Shown one piece after another: positions 9,277 to 18,262 of a DNA stretch of 64,000 nucleotides. Under the pieces are notes generated by a model. That model was given only the letters and a program-made list of their open reading frames with translations, did no database searches and was not told the DNA's origin. The stretch is from Collinsella sp. Lineage in GTDB: Bacteria; Actinomycetota; Coriobacteriia; Coriobacteriales; Coriobacteriaceae. A program made the translations under genes and the position numbers. The first letter of the stretch is position 1. Each line of letters begins with the position of its first letter. The stretch lies in assembly GCA_019414205.1 (NCBI GenBank), contig DXML01000001.1:47415-111414 (forward strand), read 5' to 3'.

Positions 9277-9925
9277 GGGCGTTCTCCTGAACCGTCATGG
9301 CATCGTTGTTGTGAGCATCGGTGCCGGTGCAATCTTCCTCACCATCGTCATCGCCGACCCAACGAAGCAGGTCGACCGAGGTAATGCCGTAGCGCTTCTC
9401 GCGCACGATCTCAAAGCCTGCCGGATGCGCGCCCGCATCGGCGGCGGCATGCTCAAACAGGGCATAAGCGCCAGGTGCAAGCAGACCCTGCTGAGCCAGG
9501 TTCTGCAGCAGTATCTCGACCGGCTCGGCACCAAAAGCATAGGGCGGGTCGAGCAGGACCAGATCAAAGGGGCCGCCCGGCACACGACCGCGCGAGGCGC
9601 TCGCCAGCATGTCGCCCGTTACCACGCGCCAACGCGCACGGTCACGGCAGAGCGACTCGATATTCTTGGTAATGAGCCGCGCGGCATTCCGATCGATCTC
9701 GAACGTCGTGAGCGAGCGGGCACCACGTGAGAGCATCTCTAACCCTAAGGCGCCGGAGCCGCCAAAGGCGTCCAGCACGCGGACCTCGTCCAGATCGAAG
9801 TCAAATGCCGACATGACCATAGATGCGCATGCCTCGCGCACACGATCGGTCGTGGGGCGGGTGACATCGCGACCACGGGGCTCCTCGATCTTACGACCGC
9901 GCCATTCGCCGCCGATGATTCTCAT
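9269..9925 (-). CDS. rsmD: 16S rRNA (guanine966-N2)-methyltransferase RsmD
   Basis: SAM-dependent methyltransferase for G966 of 16S rRNA. Its 218 residues begin MRIIGGEWRGRKI, the family N-terminus, followed by the SAM-binding loop VLDAFGGSGALGLE and the catalytic LLDPPYAF. The C-terminal 30 residues are an acidic extension (DDDGEEDC). It overlaps recG by four bases (ATGA) and coaD by eight, so it lies within a coupled run. Confidence 0.94.
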   Translation of the reverse strand: MRIIGGEWRGRKIEEPRGRDVTRPTTDRVREACASMVMSAFDFDLDEVRVLDAFGGSGALGLEMLSRGARSLTTFEIDRNAARLITKNIESLCRDRARWRVVTGDMLASASRGRVPGGPFDLVLLDPPYAFGAEPVEILLQNLAQQGLLAPGAYALFEHAAADAGAHPAGFEIVREKRYGITSVDLLRWVGDDDGEEDCTGTDAHNNDAMTVQENAHE

Positions 9926-12099
9926 CCTCCGCTGACCTCCTTAAAAATGTGTCGATATCGCATGGCGACCGCATCGCGCAGGGGGCGCGTCGCCACGGAG
10001 TCAAGGTTGCAAGCATACCGCAAGAGCTTGACCGCGTCCAAATGGGCCCACTCGATCAGCTCCTCGTCGGCATCCAGGTCGACAAAGCGCAGAGTCACAC
10101 CGCCATGCTGGCGGTACCCCAGGATTTCGCCCTCGTGGCGCAGACGAAGGTCCATCTGGGCGAGCGTAAAGCCGTCCGAGGTCTTTTCGAGCGACTGGAG
10201 ACGGTCTTGCGCCGCCGAAGCGCCGCCGTTGCCCTTGGAGTGCGTCATGACCAGGCAGGTGCCCGACACGCTGCCGCGGCCCACGCGGCCGCGCAGCTGG
10301 TGCAGGGCCGCCAAGCCAAAGCGCTCACCGTTCTCGATGACCATGACGGTGGCGTTGGGCACGTCGACGCCCACCTCGACCACCGTAGTCGAGACGAGCA
10401 CGTCGATCTCGCCGCGCTTGAAGGCATCGATAACCTGGTCCTTCTCCCCCGCTGGCATGCGGCCGTGAAGGCGCTCGATGGCAAGACCCGGCAACGCCAG
10501 GCGCAGTCGGTCGAGCTCGGTCGCCGTATCGTGCAGCGGCACGGGGACCGTCACGCGGCCCTCGTCGTCGCGGGCGATGCCGGGCACGTCCTCCAGATCA
10601 TCGGCCGAGTCACTCGGCTCCACGAGCGGGCAAATCACGTAGGCCTGCTGACCCTTTTCATGCGCCTCGCGGATGGCGCCATAGGCAAGGTCGCGGCTCG
10701 ACTCGGTAAGCACGCGTGTCGTCACGCCAGCGCCAGGGACGGGCCGATGGCGGATGATGCTCGTGTCCAGATCGCCGTAGACCGAAAGCGCCAGCGTACG
10801 TGGGATGGGCGTTGCCGTCATAACGAGCAGATCGGCACCAGGGCCCTTCGCACGCAGGGCGTTGCGTTGGCCGACGCCAAACCGGTGCTGCTCATCGATG
10901 ACCACGAGCGACAGATGCTTGAACGCCACGTTATCCGAAAGCACCGCGTGGGTGCCAAAGAGGACATCGAGCTCGCCCGATTCCAGCTGGGCATGGATCC
11001 GCTCGCGCTCGGCCGCTGGCGTGGCGCCCGTCAGGAGCGCCCAGGTCATGCCAGCCTGCGAGAGCAAGGGGCCGGTCTTATCGGCATATTGACGCGCCAG
11101 CACGCCCGTGGGCGCCATAACGCAGGCCTGCGTGCCGCTATCGGTAGCCACAGCCAGCGCGCAGGCGGCAACGGCGGTCTTACCGGTACCGACATCGCCC
11201 AGCAGCAGGCGGTTCATCACGCGCCCGCCATCGCACATATCGCGCAGGATATCTTGGAACGCGGCCTCCTGCTCGTCGCTCAGCGAAAATGGCAGGGCTT
11301 GCTTGAGCGCGGCCAGGTGCTCGCCCGCGGCGTGGGCGTAGGGCACCACATCGACCAGGCAGCCGTCGTTGCGCAGGCGCAGCGCCAGCTGCAGGTAAAG
11401 GCACTCCTCGTAGGCAAGCCGTGCGCGCGCGATATCGCGCTCAGCCATGCTCGAGGGAAAGTGAATTGATCGAAGCGCACGAGCATTGCTCATCAGGCGA
11501 CGTTTAACGCGCAAGCGTGCGGGAATCGGGTCGAAGGGATTGCCGACGACCTCGAGCGCGCCACTTACGATGCGGCGCATCCATGCCTGGCTCACGCCGT
11601 CACTCACATAATGGACCGGCAAAATGGTGCCCGCAGCACGCCCGTCATCGAGCTTTTCAAAGTGCGGCGAGGCCATCTGCTTAAAACCGTAGGCAAACTC
11701 GACCTTGCCCATCACGGCCAGGCGGTCGCCCTGCTTAAGCTGCTGGGCAATCCAAGGCTGACGGAAAAAGGCGACCTGCAGCACGCCCGTCTCGTCAACG
11801 AGTGAGACCTCGGTCACCTGCATGCGCGGACGCGGCTTCTTTTGAACGATACGGTCGACCGTGGCGATGATGGTGCACACGGTACCGATGGGCGCCATCT
11901 CGATGGACCAGGAGCGCGTAAAGTCCAGGTATCGATGAGGGATATGCAGAAGGAGGTCCCCCACCGTCCGAATTCCCAGACGGCGAAGGGCCTCCTCACG
12001 TTTACCCGAAACATATTTGAGTCGCGCGATATCCTCGTCGAGCGCATTGCTCTGGGCAAAGCGATCCGAGACGCGCGGCACGGAGCAGAGCTCAGACAT
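9922..12099 (-). CDS. recG: ATP-dependent DNA helicase RecG
   Basis: Branched-DNA helicase that regresses stalled forks and processes recombination intermediates. At 725 residues it has the usual length. The N-terminal wedge/OB region contains RYLDFTRSWSI. Walker A is GDVGTGKTAVAA, the DExH motif is VIDEQHRFGVGQR, and motif VI lies in LHQLRGRVGRG. It sits ten bases after the fakA-like gene and overlaps rsmD, the order found in many Firmicutes and Actinobacteria (fakA-recG-rsmD-coaD). Confidence 0.95.
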   Translation of the reverse strand: MSELCSVPRVSDRFAQSNALDEDIARLKYVSGKREEALRRLGIRTVGDLLLHIPHRYLDFTRSWSIEMAPIGTVCTIIATVDRIVQKKPRPRMQVTEVSLVDETGVLQVAFFRQPWIAQQLKQGDRLAVMGKVEFAYGFKQMASPHFEKLDDGRAAGTILPVHYVSDGVSQAWMRRIVSGALEVVGNPFDPIPARLRVKRRLMSNARALRSIHFPSSMAERDIARARLAYEECLYLQLALRLRNDGCLVDVVPYAHAAGEHLAALKQALPFSLSDEQEAAFQDILRDMCDGGRVMNRLLLGDVGTGKTAVAACALAVATDSGTQACVMAPTGVLARQYADKTGPLLSQAGMTWALLTGATPAAERERIHAQLESGELDVLFGTHAVLSDNVAFKHLSLVVIDEQHRFGVGQRNALRAKGPGADLLVMTATPIPRTLALSVYGDLDTSIIRHRPVPGAGVTTRVLTESSRDLAYGAIREAHEKGQQAYVICPLVEPSDSADDLEDVPGIARDDEGRVTVPVPLHDTATELDRLRLALPGLAIERLHGRMPAGEKDQVIDAFKRGEIDVLVSTTVVEVGVDVPNATVMVIENGERFGLAALHQLRGRVGRGSVSGTCLVMTHSKGNGGASAAQDRLQSLEKTSDGFTLAQMDLRLRHEGEILGYRQHGGVTLRFVDLDADEELIEWAHLDAVKLLRYACNLDSVATRPLRDAVAMRYRHIFKEVSGG

Positions 12100-12109
12100 G
12101 GGCAGATGC

Positions 12110-13771
12110 CTACTCGATCGAGAAGATCACGGGATAGAGCGGCTGCTCGCCACGATGGGCGTCGATCTCCAGGTCGGGCTGAGCCTCCTCGATAGCGTCG
12201 ACGATCTCCTGGAAGGCTTCATCGGACAGCTCCTCGCCGGCCAGAATCGTCAGCGCGTCGCCCTCCTCTTCCTCCTGCATACGGTTGATACAATCGAGCG
12301 TGACCTGTTTCACATCGGAGCCGACCACATCGATGGAACCGGCAATGATACCCATGACGTCACCGGAGTGAATCGGGGAGCCGTCCGAGGCGCTGGAGTC
12401 GCGCACGGCGCGGGTGACCTCGCCATCGCGGACCTCGCTGATGGCGTCGACCATAGCGGCGACGGCGTCCTCGAGATCGGAATCGGGCAGGACCGCGAAC
12501 AGCGCGGAGAAGGCCTGCGGAACGGTCTTGGTGGGAACGACGGCGACCTTCTTGTCGGTGCAGGCAGAGGCGGCGGCCTCTGCAGCCATGCGGATGTTAC
12601 CGTTGTTGGGCAGGATGATAACCGAGGTCGCGTTGACCTGGTCGACGGCGCCCAGCAGGTCTGCAGTCGAGGGGTTCATGGTCTGACCACCCGACACGAT
12701 CACGTCGACGCCGAGGGACTTGAGGATGTCGGCCTCGCCCGAACCGGCGGCAACGGCGACAAAGCCCAGCGCCTTGGCGGGCTCGGCAGCCTTCTCCTGG
12801 TCCTCATGAATCTTGGCGGTACGGTCGTGGGCCTCCATCTCCATGTTGTGGATAAAGACCTCGTAGATCTGACCGAGCTGCAGCATGTGCTCGAGCACCA
12901 GGTTGGGGGTGTTGGAGTGCACGTGGATCTTGTAGTCGGGGTAGGCGCCCACGAGCAACTCACAGTCACCCATGGAGCCCAGGAACTTGAGGCACTCGTC
13001 CTCGTCAAAAGGAGCGTCGGCTTTAAAGAGGAACTCGTTGCAGTAGCGGAACTCCGAGCCCTCCCAGTCGTCGTTGGCCTCGATCTCAACACGACCAAGG
13101 GCCGCGTCGCGGGCAGAGCCAGCGGAATCAAACGTGGCAGAGAAATCCTCGACAACGGTGCTGCGGCCAAGCGCAGCGGCAACAAAGTTCTCAAGGAAAA
13201 TAGCAAAGCCGAAGGCGCCGGAGTCGACCACGCCGTTCTCCTTCAGAACGGGCAGCAGGTCGGGCGTGCGGGCGACGGACTGGTAGGCCTCGACGACGAT
13301 AGCGTCGAGCGCATCCTCGGCCGAGAACTTCTTCTTTTCGCACTCGTCGGCCTTGGTCGAGACATCGCGCAGCACCGTGAGGATCGTGCCCTCGATGGGC
13401 TTACGGACGGCCTGGAAGGCGACCTTGACGGCTCGGCGGAACGCATAGGCAATGTTGGCGGACGTAATGGGCTCGTCGGCAGAGACAAGACCCTCGGCCA
13501 CGCCGCGCAGGATCTGCGAAGTGATGACGCCGGAGTTGCCGCGGGCGCCCATCAGGGAGCCGTGGGTGATGGCGCCGGCAATGGCCTCCATGTCGGCATC
13601 GGCGGGAAGGGCAGAAAGCTCCTTGGTCACCGAGGCGAGCGTGAGCGACATGTTGGTGCCGGTGTCGCCGTCGGGCACGGGAAAGACGTTGAGCTTGTTG
13701 ATCTCCTCGGCCTTGTCGGAAACGGCAGCCGCAGCGATCGGAAAACAGGTGCGAATGGTCTTTGCAATCAT
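12110..13771 (-). CDS. fakA: DAK phosphatase-domain fatty acid kinase FakA-like protein
   Basis: A 553-residue member of the DhaK/DhaL-like YloV family. In Staphylococcus, FakA with FakB phosphorylates exogenous fatty acids to acyl-phosphate, the same intermediate PlsX makes. The N-terminal DhaL-type ATP domain shows FPVPDGDTGTNMSLT near residue 30 and MGARGNSGVITSQI, followed by the conserved middle and C-terminal domains. Substrate specificity here is inferred from family and from being in the same gene run as plsX. It is preceded by asp23, its usual neighbour. Confidence 0.88.
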   Translation of the reverse strand: MIAKTIRTCFPIAAAAVSDKAEEINKLNVFPVPDGDTGTNMSLTLASVTKELSALPADADMEAIAGAITHGSLMGARGNSGVITSQILRGVAEGLVSADEPITSANIAYAFRRAVKVAFQAVRKPIEGTILTVLRDVSTKADECEKKKFSAEDALDAIVVEAYQSVARTPDLLPVLKENGVVDSGAFGFAIFLENFVAAALGRSTVVEDFSATFDSAGSARDAALGRVEIEANDDWEGSEFRYCNEFLFKADAPFDEDECLKFLGSMGDCELLVGAYPDYKIHVHSNTPNLVLEHMLQLGQIYEVFIHNMEMEAHDRTAKIHEDQEKAAEPAKALGFVAVAAGSGEADILKSLGVDVIVSGGQTMNPSTADLLGAVDQVNATSVIILPNNGNIRMAAEAAASACTDKKVAVVPTKTVPQAFSALFAVLPDSDLEDAVAAMVDAISEVRDGEVTRAVRDSSASDGSPIHSGDVMGIIAGSIDVVGSDVKQVTLDCINRMQEEEEGDALTILAGEELSDEAFQEIVDAIEEAQPDLEIDAHRGEQPLYPVIFSIE

Positions 13772-13798
13772 GGGTATTTGAATCTCCGTTTTCGGATG

Positions 13799-14155
13799 CT
13801 AGTTCAGACGGCTCTTGAGCGCGTCGATATGGATGCCGATCTTAAGGCTGGCGGGATCGATCTGGGCGATCTCCTGCAGGGTGAAGGCAACGGAGCTCGA
13901 AAGATTGTGGCAGACGGATTTCATGTTGACGCCGTTCTCGAGCACGACGTGAAGATCGACCGTAAGGCCGTTCTCGTCGGCGGAGACAAGCACGCCCTTG
14001 CGGAGGCGCTGACCTGCAAGCAGGCGCACGCTCTCGGCGCCTTGGAGCTGCTCAGCCATACCGACGACGCCATAGCACGTCATCGCGGCATAACCGGCAA
14101 TATCGGCAATAACGTCGTTCGAGACGCTCAGGCTGCCGTTAATGGTCTCAGACAC
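13799..14155 (-). CDS. Asp23/Gls24 family envelope stress protein
   Basis: A 118-residue Asp23-type protein that in Firmicutes forms membrane-associated filaments and helps envelope homeostasis. It begins VSETINGSLSVSNDVIADI, with the family core GVVGMAEQL and DLHVVLENGVNM. I choose the GTG at 14153-14155 as start because AAGGAG lies six bases upstream; an ATG 33 bases earlier has no ribosome site. It sits just upstream of the fakA-like gene, a conserved pairing. Confidence 0.88.
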   Translation of the reverse strand: MSETINGSLSVSNDVIADIAGYAAMTCYGVVGMAEQLQGAESVRLLAGQRLRKGVLVSADENGLTVDLHVVLENGVNMKSVCHNLSSSVAFTLQEIAQIDPASLKIGIHIDALKSRLN

Positions 14156-14313
14156 AAGAATCTCCTTATCTGGTGCTCGCGGCACCATGTCGTGGGAGCA
14201 ATCATTGCAATATTCTACAACGACCGCGCCATGTTGAGGTGGTGGGTCGCGGGATTACATCCTCGACACGAAATGTTGATATGGCAACGTTCGAGTCAAG
14301 TGGTCGCGGCATG

Positions 14314-14343
14314 AAAAAACCCGCCGCATAAGCGACGGGTTTT
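14314..14343 (-). terminator. Rho-independent terminator after tRNA-Asn
   Basis: On the minus strand an 11-bp GC-rich stem (AAAACCCG with an inner GCG) and a TTAT loop is followed by TTTTTTC. It lies 7 bases after the tRNA 3' end and ends the tRNA transcript before asp23. Confidence 0.85.
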
Positions 14344-14349
14344 ACAACC

Positions 14350-14424
14350 TGGCTCCCCGGGTAGGACTCGAACCTACAACAGCGCGGTTAACAGCCGCGT
14401 GCTCTACCATTGAGCTACCGAGGA
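14350..14424 (-). tRNA. tRNA-Asn (GTT), copy 1
   Basis: Complete cloverleaf on the minus strand: 7-bp acceptor TCCTCGG pairing with CCGGGGA (one T-G), D-arm containing AGCTCAATGGTAGAGCA, anticodon stem-loop with GTT, T-arm GTAGG TTCGAGT CCTAC. Discriminator G and an encoded CCA end at 14350. The gene body is identical to the second copy 109 bases away. Confidence 0.97.
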
Positions 14425-14427
14425 ATT

Positions 14428-14449
14428 TAAAAGCCCAGCGGAATGGGCT
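14428..14449 (-). terminator. Small terminator between the two tRNA-Asn genes
   Basis: A 6-bp stem AGCCCA/TGGGCT followed by TTTTAAA on the minus strand, 10 bases after tRNA copy 2. It probably separates the two tRNA transcripts or serves as a processing site. The short stem makes it a moderate call. Confidence 0.5.
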
Positions 14450-14458
14450 GAGAAATTC

Positions 14459-14533
14459 TGGCTCCCCGGGTAGGACTCGAACCTACAACAGCGCGGTTAA
14501 CAGCCGCGTGCTCTACCATTGAGCTACCGAGGA
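14459..14533 (-). tRNA. tRNA-Asn (GTT), copy 2
   Basis: Identical in sequence to the neighbouring copy, with the same GTT anticodon, TTCGAGT T-loop and encoded CCA. The tandem arrangement suggests a local duplication to raise tRNA-Asn dosage. Confidence 0.97.
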
Positions 14534-14619
14534 ATAGGTGCGTGCTCTCAAGCAACGAAGTTTATTATACGGACGAATCAGCTTAGGGCAAGAACTTTTT
14601 TGAGATTTTTTCCGACCTA

Positions 14620-14643
14620 GTCATTGAGGACGTCCCCAATGAC
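14620..14643. repeat. Near-perfect 24-bp palindrome
   Basis: GTCATTGAGGAC followed by GTCCCCAATGAC, one mismatch off a perfect palindrome, between the tRNAs and the rpoD terminator. It may be a repetitive-element core or a protein-binding site; only the symmetry is directly seen. Confidence 0.45.
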
Positions 14644-14651
14644 CACATGAA

Positions 14652-14683
14652 AGCGCCCCCAAGCGGATGTGCTTGAGGGCACT
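14652..14683 (-). terminator. Terminator hairpin after rpoD
   Basis: A 13-bp stem, AGTGCCCTCAAGC pairing with GCTTGGGGGCGCT (with wobble), ten bases after the rpoD stop. It is followed only by TTC, so it is strong in structure but has a poor U-tract. Confidence 0.6.
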
Positions 14684-14693
14684 TCTTGCTTGA

Positions 14694-16043
14694 CTAGCTT
14701 TCGATATAGTCTTTGAGCTTGCTGCTGCGGCTCGGGTGGCGGAGCTTGGCCAAGGTCTTGGACTCGATCTGGCGGATACGCTCGCGCGTGACGCCAAACT
14801 CGCGGCCGACTTCCTCGAGCGTGCGGGGATGCCCGTCGACAAGGCCAAAGCGCAGCTCGATAACCTTGCGCTCACGATCGGCAAGCGAGTCGAGCACCTG
14901 GGTGAGCTGCTCCTGCAGCATGGAGAAGCTGGCGGCATCGGGCGGAACGATAGCCTGGGAGTCCTCGATGAAGTCGCCCAGCTGGGAATCCTCTTCCTCG
15001 CCGATGGGGGTCTCGAGCGACACGGGCTCCTGCGAAATCTTCTGGATCTCGCGGACGCGGTCGGCGCTCATGTCCATCTCGGCACCGATCTCCTCAGGGG
15101 TCGGGTCGCGACCCAGGTCCTGAAGGAGCTGGCGCTGCACGCGGACGAGCTTGTTGATGGTCTCGACCATATGCACGGGAATACGGATGGTACGGGCCTG
15201 ATCGGCAATGGCGCGCGTAATGGCCTGACGGATCCACCACGTGGCGTACGTGGAGAACTTAAAGCCCTTCTGGTAGTCGAACTTCTCGACGGCGCGGATC
15301 AGACCGAGGTTGCCCTCCTGGATCAGGTCAAGGAACAGCATGCCGCGGCCGACATAGCGTTTGGCGATGGAGACGACCAGACGCAGGTTTGCGCTGATGA
15401 GTGCCTGCTTGGCTTCGAGGCCCACGTTCTCAATGCGCGTAAGACGACGCATCTCGGCACGCGTGAGCTCGAGCTCGCCGGCATCGGCAGCCTCGAGCTT
15501 CTCGGTGGCCTCAAGACCGGCCTCGATCTTCATAGCCAGATCGACCTCTTCGGAAGCGGTCAGCAGGTCGACCTTGCCGATCTCTTTGAGGTACATACGA
15601 ACCGGATCGCCGGTCAGCATCACCGTGGAGGCATCGATGCCACGCACGCGGGAGCGTGAACGGGACGTGCGCACGGTGCGCTTCTTCTTGCTCTTGGAAG
15701 AACCCATCTCGGCATCGGCCTGACGGGCCATCTTGAGCTCGTGATCGTCGAGCGAGCCGGAATCGTGCTCGTCGTCGTCATCGAAATCGTCAGTATCGTT
15801 ATCGTTATCGTCATCGTCGACGTCCATGGGGGCGTCGTCGTTACCGCTCGCGGAGATAATCTGGATGCCGCTGTTGCGCAGCGCGGAATACACCGCGGTG
15901 AGCTGCTCGTCAGAAACATCGATATCCTTCAGGGCGACCTGAATCTCGTCCTCGGTTACCGAAGTCCTGTTTGAGCCGTTGCCCATGAGCTTTGCAACGT
16001 AGGATTCCAGCCCAGTACCCGTGCTCTCAGTCTTTTTTGGCAC
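14694..16043 (-). CDS. rpoD: Primary sigma factor RpoD (SigA)
   Basis: Housekeeping sigma-70 factor. About 449 residues with a group-1 layout: an N-terminal region with an extremely acidic run (about residues 74-95, almost only Asp, Asn and Glu), then a basic KSKKKRTVRTSRSRSR stretch, region 1.2-2 (DPVRMYLKEIGKV; DLIQEGNLGLIRAVEKFDY; FSTYATWWIRQAI), region 3, and region 4 ending in VTRERIRQIESKTLAKLRHP. I prefer the GTG at 16041-16043, because AAGGGAG stands five bases before it; an ATG five codons earlier is the alternative. It follows dnaG, the macromolecular-synthesis pairing. Confidence 0.96.
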   Translation of the reverse strand: MPKKTESTGTGLESYVAKLMGNGSNRTSVTEDEIQVALKDIDVSDEQLTAVYSALRNSGIQIISASGNDDAPMDVDDDDNDNDTDDFDDDDEHDSGSLDDHELKMARQADAEMGSSKSKKKRTVRTSRSRSRVRGIDASTVMLTGDPVRMYLKEIGKVDLLTASEEVDLAMKIEAGLEATEKLEAADAGELELTRAEMRRLTRIENVGLEAKQALISANLRLVVSIAKRYVGRGMLFLDLIQEGNLGLIRAVEKFDYQKGFKFSTYATWWIRQAITRAIADQARTIRIPVHMVETINKLVRVQRQLLQDLGRDPTPEEIGAEMDMSADRVREIQKISQEPVSLETPIGEEEDSQLGDFIEDSQAIVPPDAASFSMLQEQLTQVLDSLADRERKVIELRFGLVDGHPRTLEEVGREFGVTRERIRQIESKTLAKLRHPSRSSKLKDYIES

Positions 16044-16153
16044 AGATTCTCCCTTCATAGTCCACAGGACTCATTACTTTAGCACACACATTGACGTCTA
16101 TACCCAAAAAGAGGACTGGATATAGGCGAGAATACGCTGCTTGACCACAACAT

Positions 16154-18262
16154 CTAGGCCTGTTCGGTGCCCGCGGTCTCCAGACCAATCAAACGGAACG
16201 GGTCCGCCACGCCGCCGATAGACTTTTGCAGCTCGCGTTGACGCTGCGAATCCTGCGCGGCCTGCACGGTCAGCGCGCGACGGGCCTCATCATCGAGCGA
16301 ACGGTCCTGGCGCAGCTTGGCCTGTGCGGCACGCATGCGGCGCTTGATGGTGTAGAGCTCGAGCGTATCAAGCATAAACACGATGTTCGTCTCGGTGGGG
16401 TGCTTGCTCGTCGCCGAGATGCGCCCGGCACTCACAAGCGTTGCCGCCTCGGGACACACCGAGCGCGCCGCATCCATGCAGGCTGCAGGATCGGTTCCCG
16501 GCGGCGTTGCCAGAACGGCCCATGCGATGGACTCGTGACGTGGGTCAACCCACTCGATAGAGCAGATGCGGTCGGCATACGTGCGGAACAGGTCGGGGTA
16601 GCTCGTGAGCATCGTCAACAGCTCGCGCTCCCCTGCCAAGGACTTGCGCTCAAGATCAGTAAGAACCATCGGCGCCGCCGCAGCCGGAGCGCCCGAACCA
16701 TCAGTCACAGGCACAGCACCCATACCATCAGGCACATCGATTGGCGGCAGGTCGTCGACGACCTCCACGGGCGCGGCACCGTAGGCATCGAGCGGGACGT
16801 AGTCATACGGCTCTTCTTCGACCGGCGCGGACACCGGCGGCGTCGCGCCCGATGCCCAAGCACCGCGAGATGCCCCCTGCGAACCAGACGTCCGACCGCC
16901 CGCGCTACCAGAGCGCTCGGCTTGCGCCCGCTGGCGTTCATAGTTCTGCTCACGACGTCGTTCCGCATCTTCGCGCTTGGCGACATCGCGAAACACGCGA
17001 CCCGAACTCGCGCGAACCGTCTCCAGATCCAAACCCAGCAGATCGGCAATCTGGATAAAGTATGTGTCGATCATATAGCTATCGCGCAGCGGATAGATAA
17101 GCGTCAGCGCATCTTCCAGCGCCTTGGCACGACCGCCCGGCGTGGTGATGTCACTCGACTCCTGCAGCGAACGGTAGACAAAGTCCATGAGCGGCTCGGC
17201 AGCGTCGATGCGCGCCTGAAGCTCCTGTCCACCATGCGCTGTGATGAACTCCATGGGGTCGTTGCCGTCGGGCAGCACCACGCAGCGCAGGTCCATCGAA
17301 TCCTGCTCGATAAATTGAATCGCGCGACGGGCGGCCTTCTGGCCCGCGGCATCGCCATCGAACATATACACGATACGCTTGGCAAAGCGGGTGAGCGTCT
17401 TGACGTGATGCTCCGTGAGCGCGGTGCCCAGCGTGGCGACAACGTTTTTGATCCCCGCCTCCCAGCAGGCGATACAATCGGTATAGCCCTCCACCACGAT
17501 GGCCGTATCCTGCGCGACGATAAACTCCTTGGCCCAGTTAAAGCCATAGAGGTTTCGCTTTTTATGGAACACGCTCGTCTCGGCGGTGTTGAGGTACTTG
17601 GGCTGGCCGTCACCCATGATGCGCCCGCCAAAGGCAATGTTGTGACCCTGCTCGTCAAAGATGGGAAACATCACGCGGTCGTAGAAGCGGTCGGCAAGCT
17701 GCCCTCGCCCGCGGCTCACAGCAACGTTGGCGTCGATCATCTCCTGCGGGGTAAAACCCGCCTGGGACAGGTGCGACACCAGCGCGTTGCGGCCCGGTGC
17801 AAAGCCCAGGCAGTAGCGGCGGCAGACGTCGCCACCCATACCACGGCTGGCAAAGTACTCGCGTGGACGGCCGTCCTTACCGCGCATAAGCATGGTGTGG
17901 TAGAACTGGGCGGTCTCGGCACACAGATCGTAGATGCGGGCACGCTTGGTACCGCGCTCGCGACGATCTCCGGTGTCATGCAGCTCAATACCCGCACGAT
18001 CGGCCAAATAGCGGATTGACTCGGGAAAGCTCAGGTTTTCGCGCTTCATGATATAGGTGAAGACGTCGCCGCCTTCGCCGCAGCCAAAGCAGTGCCAGAC
18101 CTGCGTAGCGGGGATAATGTGGAAAGAAGGCGTCTTTTCGCCATGGAAGGGGCAGCAACCCCAAAACTCATGGCCGCGGGGCTTGAGCTCAACTGTTTCC
18201 TGCACGATGGCAACTAAGTCGGACGCAGCGCGTACCTGGTCTTTTTCCTCATCGCTAATCAC
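16154..18262 (-). CDS. dnaG: DNA primase DnaG
   Basis: Makes RNA primers at replication forks. At 702 residues it is slightly long for the family. The N-terminal CHC2 zinc finger shows CPFHGEKTPSFHI and HCFGCGEGG, and the Toprim core has VVEGYTDCIA and YMFDGDAAGQKAA. A low-complexity Pro/Ala/Gly-rich linker (about residues 430-540) precedes the DnaB-interacting C-terminal domain. It overlaps ribF by eight bases and lies upstream of rpoD with a gap of about 110 bases, so it may share transcripts with both. Confidence 0.95.
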   Translation of the reverse strand: MISDEEKDQVRAASDLVAIVQETVELKPRGHEFWGCCPFHGEKTPSFHIIPATQVWHCFGCGEGGDVFTYIMKRENLSFPESIRYLADRAGIELHDTGDRRERGTKRARIYDLCAETAQFYHTMLMRGKDGRPREYFASRGMGGDVCRRYCLGFAPGRNALVSHLSQAGFTPQEMIDANVAVSRGRGQLADRFYDRVMFPIFDEQGHNIAFGGRIMGDGQPKYLNTAETSVFHKKRNLYGFNWAKEFIVAQDTAIVVEGYTDCIACWEAGIKNVVATLGTALTEHHVKTLTRFAKRIVYMFDGDAAGQKAARRAIQFIEQDSMDLRCVVLPDGNDPMEFITAHGGQELQARIDAAEPLMDFVYRSLQESSDITTPGGRAKALEDALTLIYPLRDSYMIDTYFIQIADLLGLDLETVRASSGRVFRDVAKREDAERRREQNYERQRAQAERSGSAGGRTSGSQGASRGAWASGATPPVSAPVEEEPYDYVPLDAYGAAPVEVVDDLPPIDVPDGMGAVPVTDGSGAPAAAAPMVLTDLERKSLAGERELLTMLTSYPDLFRTYADRICSIEWVDPRHESIAWAVLATPPGTDPAACMDAARSVCPEAATLVSAGRISATSKHPTETNIVFMLDTLELYTIKRRMRAAQAKLRQDRSLDDEARRALTVQAAQDSQRQRELQKSIGGVADPFRLIGLETAGTEQA

